Positions 4,968-5,895 of a stretch of 5,895 nucleotides of DNA are shown here, piece by piece. This DNA is from Candidatus Parcubacteria bacterium (GTDB taxonomy: Bacteria > Patescibacteriota > Minisyncoccia > JAHIHE01 > JAGLIN01). Both the position numbers and the translations under genes were made by a program. The notes beneath the pieces are model-generated. The model had not been told where the DNA came from. It saw only the letters and a program-made list of their open reading frames with translations, and made no database searches. Location of the stretch: positions 1-5,895 of the forward strand of contig JAGLIN010000056.1 of the NCBI GenBank assembly GCA_023142975.1. Direction: 5' to 3'. Every line of letters starts with the position of its first letter. The stretch's first letter is position 1.

Positions 4968-5068
4968 AAGAGGCTAAGCCTCTCTATACCAATTTTAATA
5001 TTACAGCTTATTTAGATATAGAACATATACTTTAAATAACAAATAAATGAGTAGAGGCTTAGCCTCTT
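4968..5068. repeat. Nested palindrome pair (element E) in the rplX-rplE gap
   Basis: Two perfect 16-nt inverted arms, 4968-4983 (aagaggctaagcctct) and 5053-5068, are separated by 69 nt of AT-rich sequence. Each arm is itself a hairpin: agaggc and gcctct around a 3-nt loop (taa on the left, tta on the right). The segment can therefore form either two small hairpins or one long helix. There is no TGTC/GACA foot at the borders. It begins 9 nt after the rplX stop and ends 25 nt before rplE, filling most of the 134-nt gap. Function is unknown; a mobile palindrome or an mRNA-structural element are both possible. Confidence 0.8.
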
Positions 5069-5093
5069 CAAAACTCTATAAAAAAACCTTAAT

Positions 5094-5648
5094 ATGACAG
5101 CACGATTAAAAGAAAAATATATCAAAGAAGTTATTCCTGAAATGAGGAAGGAATTTGGTTATAAAAATAATATGGCCGTTCCAGTGGTAACTAAAGTTGT
5201 TATTAATGCTGGTCTTGGAAACCTTTTAAGAGACAACAAGGACGACTTCGAAAAAATATTGGAAGATATGACAAATATTTTAGGACAAAAGCCTGTTATC
5301 ACAAAGGCAAAGAAAGCTATTGCTGGATTTAAAATAAGAGAAGGAATGCCAGTAGGATTAACAGCAATTTTGAGAGGAGCAAAAATGTATGAATTTTTAG
5401 ATAGACTGGTCAATATCGCTTTACCGCAGGTTAGAGATTTTAGAGGGTTAAGCAAGAAAGCGTTTGACAGAAATGGAAATTTTAATATCGGCATCAAAGA
5501 GCATCTCATTTTTTCAGAAGTGAATAGAGATGTAATAAAAAATATTATCGGATTTGAAGTTAATATCACAACAACAGCGAAGACAGACGAAGAGGCATGT
5601 AAACTATTAAAGCTCTTGGGATTTCCGATAGTAGAGAAAATAGAATAA
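5094..5648 (+). CDS. rplE: 50S ribosomal protein L5
   Basis: L5 binds 5S rRNA in the central protuberance of 50S and touches the P-site tRNA and S13 across the interface. The 184-residue product has the usual length (about 180). It starts with the typical helix LKEKYIKEVIPEMRKEFGYKN, has the beta strand VTKVVINAGLGN at 32-43, and the family signature LGQKPVITKAKKAIAGFKIR at 63-82 followed by EGMPVG. The blocks VRDFRGLSKKAFD (113-125) and NFNIGIKEHLIF (129-140) follow. The start is preceded by aaaaaaaccttaat, with no good Shine-Dalgarno motif. The gene ends in tandem stops TAA TAA (5646-5651) and is followed by rpsN after 20 nt. Confidence 0.97.
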   Translation: MTARLKEKYIKEVIPEMRKEFGYKNNMAVPVVTKVVINAGLGNLLRDNKDDFEKILEDMTNILGQKPVITKAKKAIAGFKIREGMPVGLTAILRGAKMYEFLDRLVNIALPQVRDFRGLSKKAFDRNGNFNIGIKEHLIFSEVNRDVIKNIIGFEVNITTTAKTDEEACKLLKLLGFPIVEKIE

Positions 5649-5668
5649 TAAGTATACTAAACAATTAT

Positions 5669-5854
5669 ATGGCAAGAACAGCCCTAATAGCAAAATCTTT
5701 AAAGAAACCAAAATTCTCAACTCGTATTGTGAGAAGGTGTTGGAAGTGCGGAAGAAAGCACGGCTATATGAGAAAGTTCGATTTGTGCAGAATTTGTTTT
5801 CGCGAGTTGGCAAGTAAAGGCGAGTTGCCAGGAATTAAGAAGAGTAGCTGGTAG
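5669..5854 (+). CDS. rpsN: 30S ribosomal protein S14, zinc-binding short (type Z)
   Basis: S14 lies in the 30S head beside S3 and S10 and binds helices of the 3' major domain. The 61-residue length and the four cysteines (Cys24 and Cys27 in RCWKCG, Cys40 and Cys43 in LCRICF) identify the short C+ form, also named rpsZ. Residues 1-20 (MARTALIAKSLKKPKFSTRI) and the ending GIKKSSW are standard for this form. The long zinc-free type would be about 100 residues. The start is preceded by actaaacaattat with no Shine-Dalgarno motif. Its place after rplE is canonical; rpsH is expected next, beyond the window. It stops at TAG and is followed 20 nt later by repeat B copy 3. Confidence 0.97.
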   Translation: MARTALIAKSLKKPKFSTRIVRRCWKCGRKHGYMRKFDLCRICFRELASKGELPGIKKSSW

Positions 5855-5874
5855 AAATTGAGTTGTTCTATTTC

Positions 5875-5895
5875 TGTCATTCCCGCGGAGGCGGG
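5875..5895 (-). repeat. Palindromic element B, copy 3, cut by the window end
   Basis: TGTC (5875-5878) is followed by attcccgcggaggcggg, which is identical to B copy 2 at 4464-4480 for all visible bases. The terminal aat of the hairpin would fall just beyond the window. It lies 20 nt after the rpsN stop with the TGTC side toward rpsN, the same placement as the composite after rplN. It is probably the left end of another composite whose remainder lies outside. Confidence 0.85.

Noticed and set aside
5001..5031. Possible promoter in the loop of element E (ttacag, 19-nt spacer, tatact)
   Set aside because: The -35 match is poor and the spacer long; such hexamers are expected by chance in sequence this AT-rich.
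5159..5569. A 136-residue open frame on the minus strand across rplE
   Set aside because: It is antisense to a well-supported L5 gene, with no recognisable domain and no independent leader.
5653..5658. tatact just before rpsN as a -10 box giving a near-leaderless transcript
   Set aside because: No -35-like sequence at a usable distance; the segment is just the 20-nt gap after rplE.
1..5895. CRISPR array reading of the repeated hairpins
   Set aside because: Copies are in both orientations, separated by whole genes and irregular in spacing, with no uniform spacers.

Overview
The window is the middle of a bacterial ribosomal-protein locus, the S10-spc gene string, read entirely on the + strand. 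Twelve protein genes are supported in this order: rplB (L2), rpsS (S19), rplV (L22), rpsC (S3), rplP (L16), rpmC (L29), rpsQ (S17), an unrecognised 80-residue two-helix membrane protein, rplN (L14), rplX (L24), rplE (L5) and rpsN/rpsZ (S14, short zinc-binding type). All are complete. The order is canonical except for the membrane-protein gene, which sits at the junction between the S10 part (ending rpsQ) and the spc part (starting rplN). The expected neighbours rplW (upstream) and rpsH (downstream) lie outside.

The DNA is AT-rich (roughly two thirds A+T by eye). Almost no start codon has a Shine-Dalgarno sequence, stops are TAA or TAG only, and long spacers are full of palindromes. With the L14, L16 and L29 sequence style this suggests a Candidate Phyla Radiation (Patescibacteria) organism, probably Parcubacteria-like. 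That placement is inference from memory of protein families, not a search result.

The coding content is ordinary; the spacers are not. Seven of the eleven intergenic gaps are long (71-202 nt), and every one holds an inverted-repeat element. The other four gaps are 3-24 nt and hold none. Elements at both window edges and in the gaps rpsS-rplV, rpmC-rpsQ, rpsQ-membrane gene and rplN-rplX share one rule: a hairpin beginning AT and ending AT is followed by an invariant GACA (TGTC before the hairpin on the other strand), although the stem sequences differ. Two of these gaps hold composites of two hairpin types (A and B) facing outward around a central segment. The rpmC-rpsQ element folds on paper into a four-way cloverleaf with three 27-nt arms, two of which have complementary 13-nt loops and covarying stems. 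The gaps rplV-rpsC, rpsC-rplP and rplX-rplE hold other foldbacks without the GACA foot.

The r-protein products assemble into the two ribosomal subunits: S19, S3, S17 and S14 in 30S; L2, L22, L16, L29, L14, L24 and L5 in 50S. No transposase, RNA gene, CRISPR array or convincing promoter or canonical terminator is visible. The strongest candidate for something undescribed is the GACA-footed palindrome family, whose layout resembles REP-type substrates of HUH (Y1) transposases.
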